From the NCBI GenBank assembly GCA_947505995.1, contig CANNNB010000032.1, positions 1 to 15,075 of the forward strand: DNA of 15,075 nt, given 5' to 3'. The notes under the pieces are model-generated. The model made no database searches, had not been told where the DNA came from, and saw nothing but the letters and a program-made list of their open reading frames with translations. This document shows, piece by piece, positions 14,700 to 15,075 of the stretch. Position 1 is the stretch's first letter. Every line of letters starts with the position of its first letter. The DNA is from Comamonadaceae bacterium. GTDB lineage: Bacteria > Pseudomonadota > Gammaproteobacteria > Burkholderiales > Burkholderiaceae. The translations under genes were made by a program, and so were the position numbers.

Positions 14700-15075
14700 T
14701 TATTGGGCTGCAAGGTTACGCTTGATGATCGTCACCAAAATTGCTTTCAATTCTGGTGGGAGCACATTCATGATGGCGTCTACTTTGTGAAAAGGAATGA
14801 TCTTGACTTGAATGGCACTCAAAGTTGTTGCTGTGTATCTAGACGGTAGGCCCACCATGCCCTCCGACAAACCCAAGACTGAACCCGCACCCAACTTGTA
14901 AACCTTTTCACCTTGCTTAATTTGCACCTCGCCACTTAGAATGAGGTAGGCCTCTTCGAATTGTTCGCCAAGCTTGATTAAGCCCTTTTGCGGCAGAAAC
15001 ATGGTTGTATTTAACAAATGTGTTCCCAACAAAGAAATAAACAGCCTCTCTTCACCCTTTAACTCGCGCGCATTG
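14700..15075 (-). CDS. cyclic-nucleotide-binding domain protein (CNB1), 5' end beyond window
   Basis: The frame is open from its stop at 14700 to the window edge, so the N-terminus is missing and the 110-residue version from a TTG at 15032 is probably not the true start. The visible part is a cNMP-binding domain: FLPQKGLIKLGEQFEEAYLILSGEV, then VLGLSEGMVGLPSRYTATTL in the position of the phosphate-binding cassette. The Arg is spaced 11 residues after the Gly, as in CRP, but the Glu normally right after that Gly is Leu, with a Glu two positions later. The pocket may therefore bind weakly or a different ligand. An additional N-terminal domain may lie outside the window. The gene heads a tightly packed operon with CNB2 and the phosphodiesterase. 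Confidence 0.72.
   Translation of the reverse strand, partial: NARELKGEERLFISLLGTHLLNTTMFLPQKGLIKLGEQFEEAYLILSGEVQIKQGEKVYKLGAGSVLGLSEGMVGLPSRYTATTLSAIQVKIIPFHKVDAIMNVLPPELKAILVTIIKRNLAAQ

Noticed and set aside
13488..15075. CBASS or Pycsar anti-phage system
   Set aside because: No cyclase and no effector (TIR, nuclease or membrane domain) is visible, and a PDE that removes the signal is not a standard part. It could be revisited if the sequence beyond the right edge shows a cyclase.

Overview
The window looks like chromosomal DNA of a betaproteobacterium, most likely order Burkholderiales. The clearest pointers are a Bug/TctC-type periplasmic binding protein encoded next to a PdxA-like dehydrogenase and an otherwise proteobacterial gene set. 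Base composition is moderate, and by eye the amidase gene near 12-13.4 kb is richer in G+C than its neighbours. No rRNA, tRNA, CRISPR array or intact transposase is visible.

Layout from left to right. Bases 1-190 hold no gene. They carry a minus-strand intrinsic terminator and two hairpins that could belong to a small RNA. Bases 191-574 are a short unit bounded by perfect 13-bp inverted repeats and filled by one probably 5'-truncated ORF. A secreted thermonuclease follows, then a two-gene unit: a small KOW-like protein overlapping a small alarmone hydrolase (MESH1/SpoT-like HD). A MerR-type regulator, apparently read from a leaderless transcript, is followed 2 nt later by a large VIT + vWA protein. 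A small helical protein lies on the minus strand. After a 315-bp intergenic region with a near-consensus sigma-70 promoter come the pdxA-like gene and the Bug receptor, which probably act together on an unknown carboxylate.

The right half holds a CPA2 cation/proton antiporter with an RCK domain (minus) and a small single-pass membrane protein (plus). Next is a reductive dehalogenase of the oxygen-tolerant, NpRdhA-like kind (minus), divergent from an amidase-signature enzyme (plus). The dehalogenase has an internally duplicated B12-binding fold, two complete 4Fe-4S motifs and a Tyr/Lys/Arg set at the expected spacing.

The right edge is a minus-strand operon of three translationally coupled genes: two stand-alone cyclic-nucleotide-binding domains (the first cut by the window end) and a eukaryotic-like class I cyclic nucleotide phosphodiesterase. 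It reads as a compact cNMP sensing and degradation module. This operon and the dehalogenase are the two parts most worth following up.
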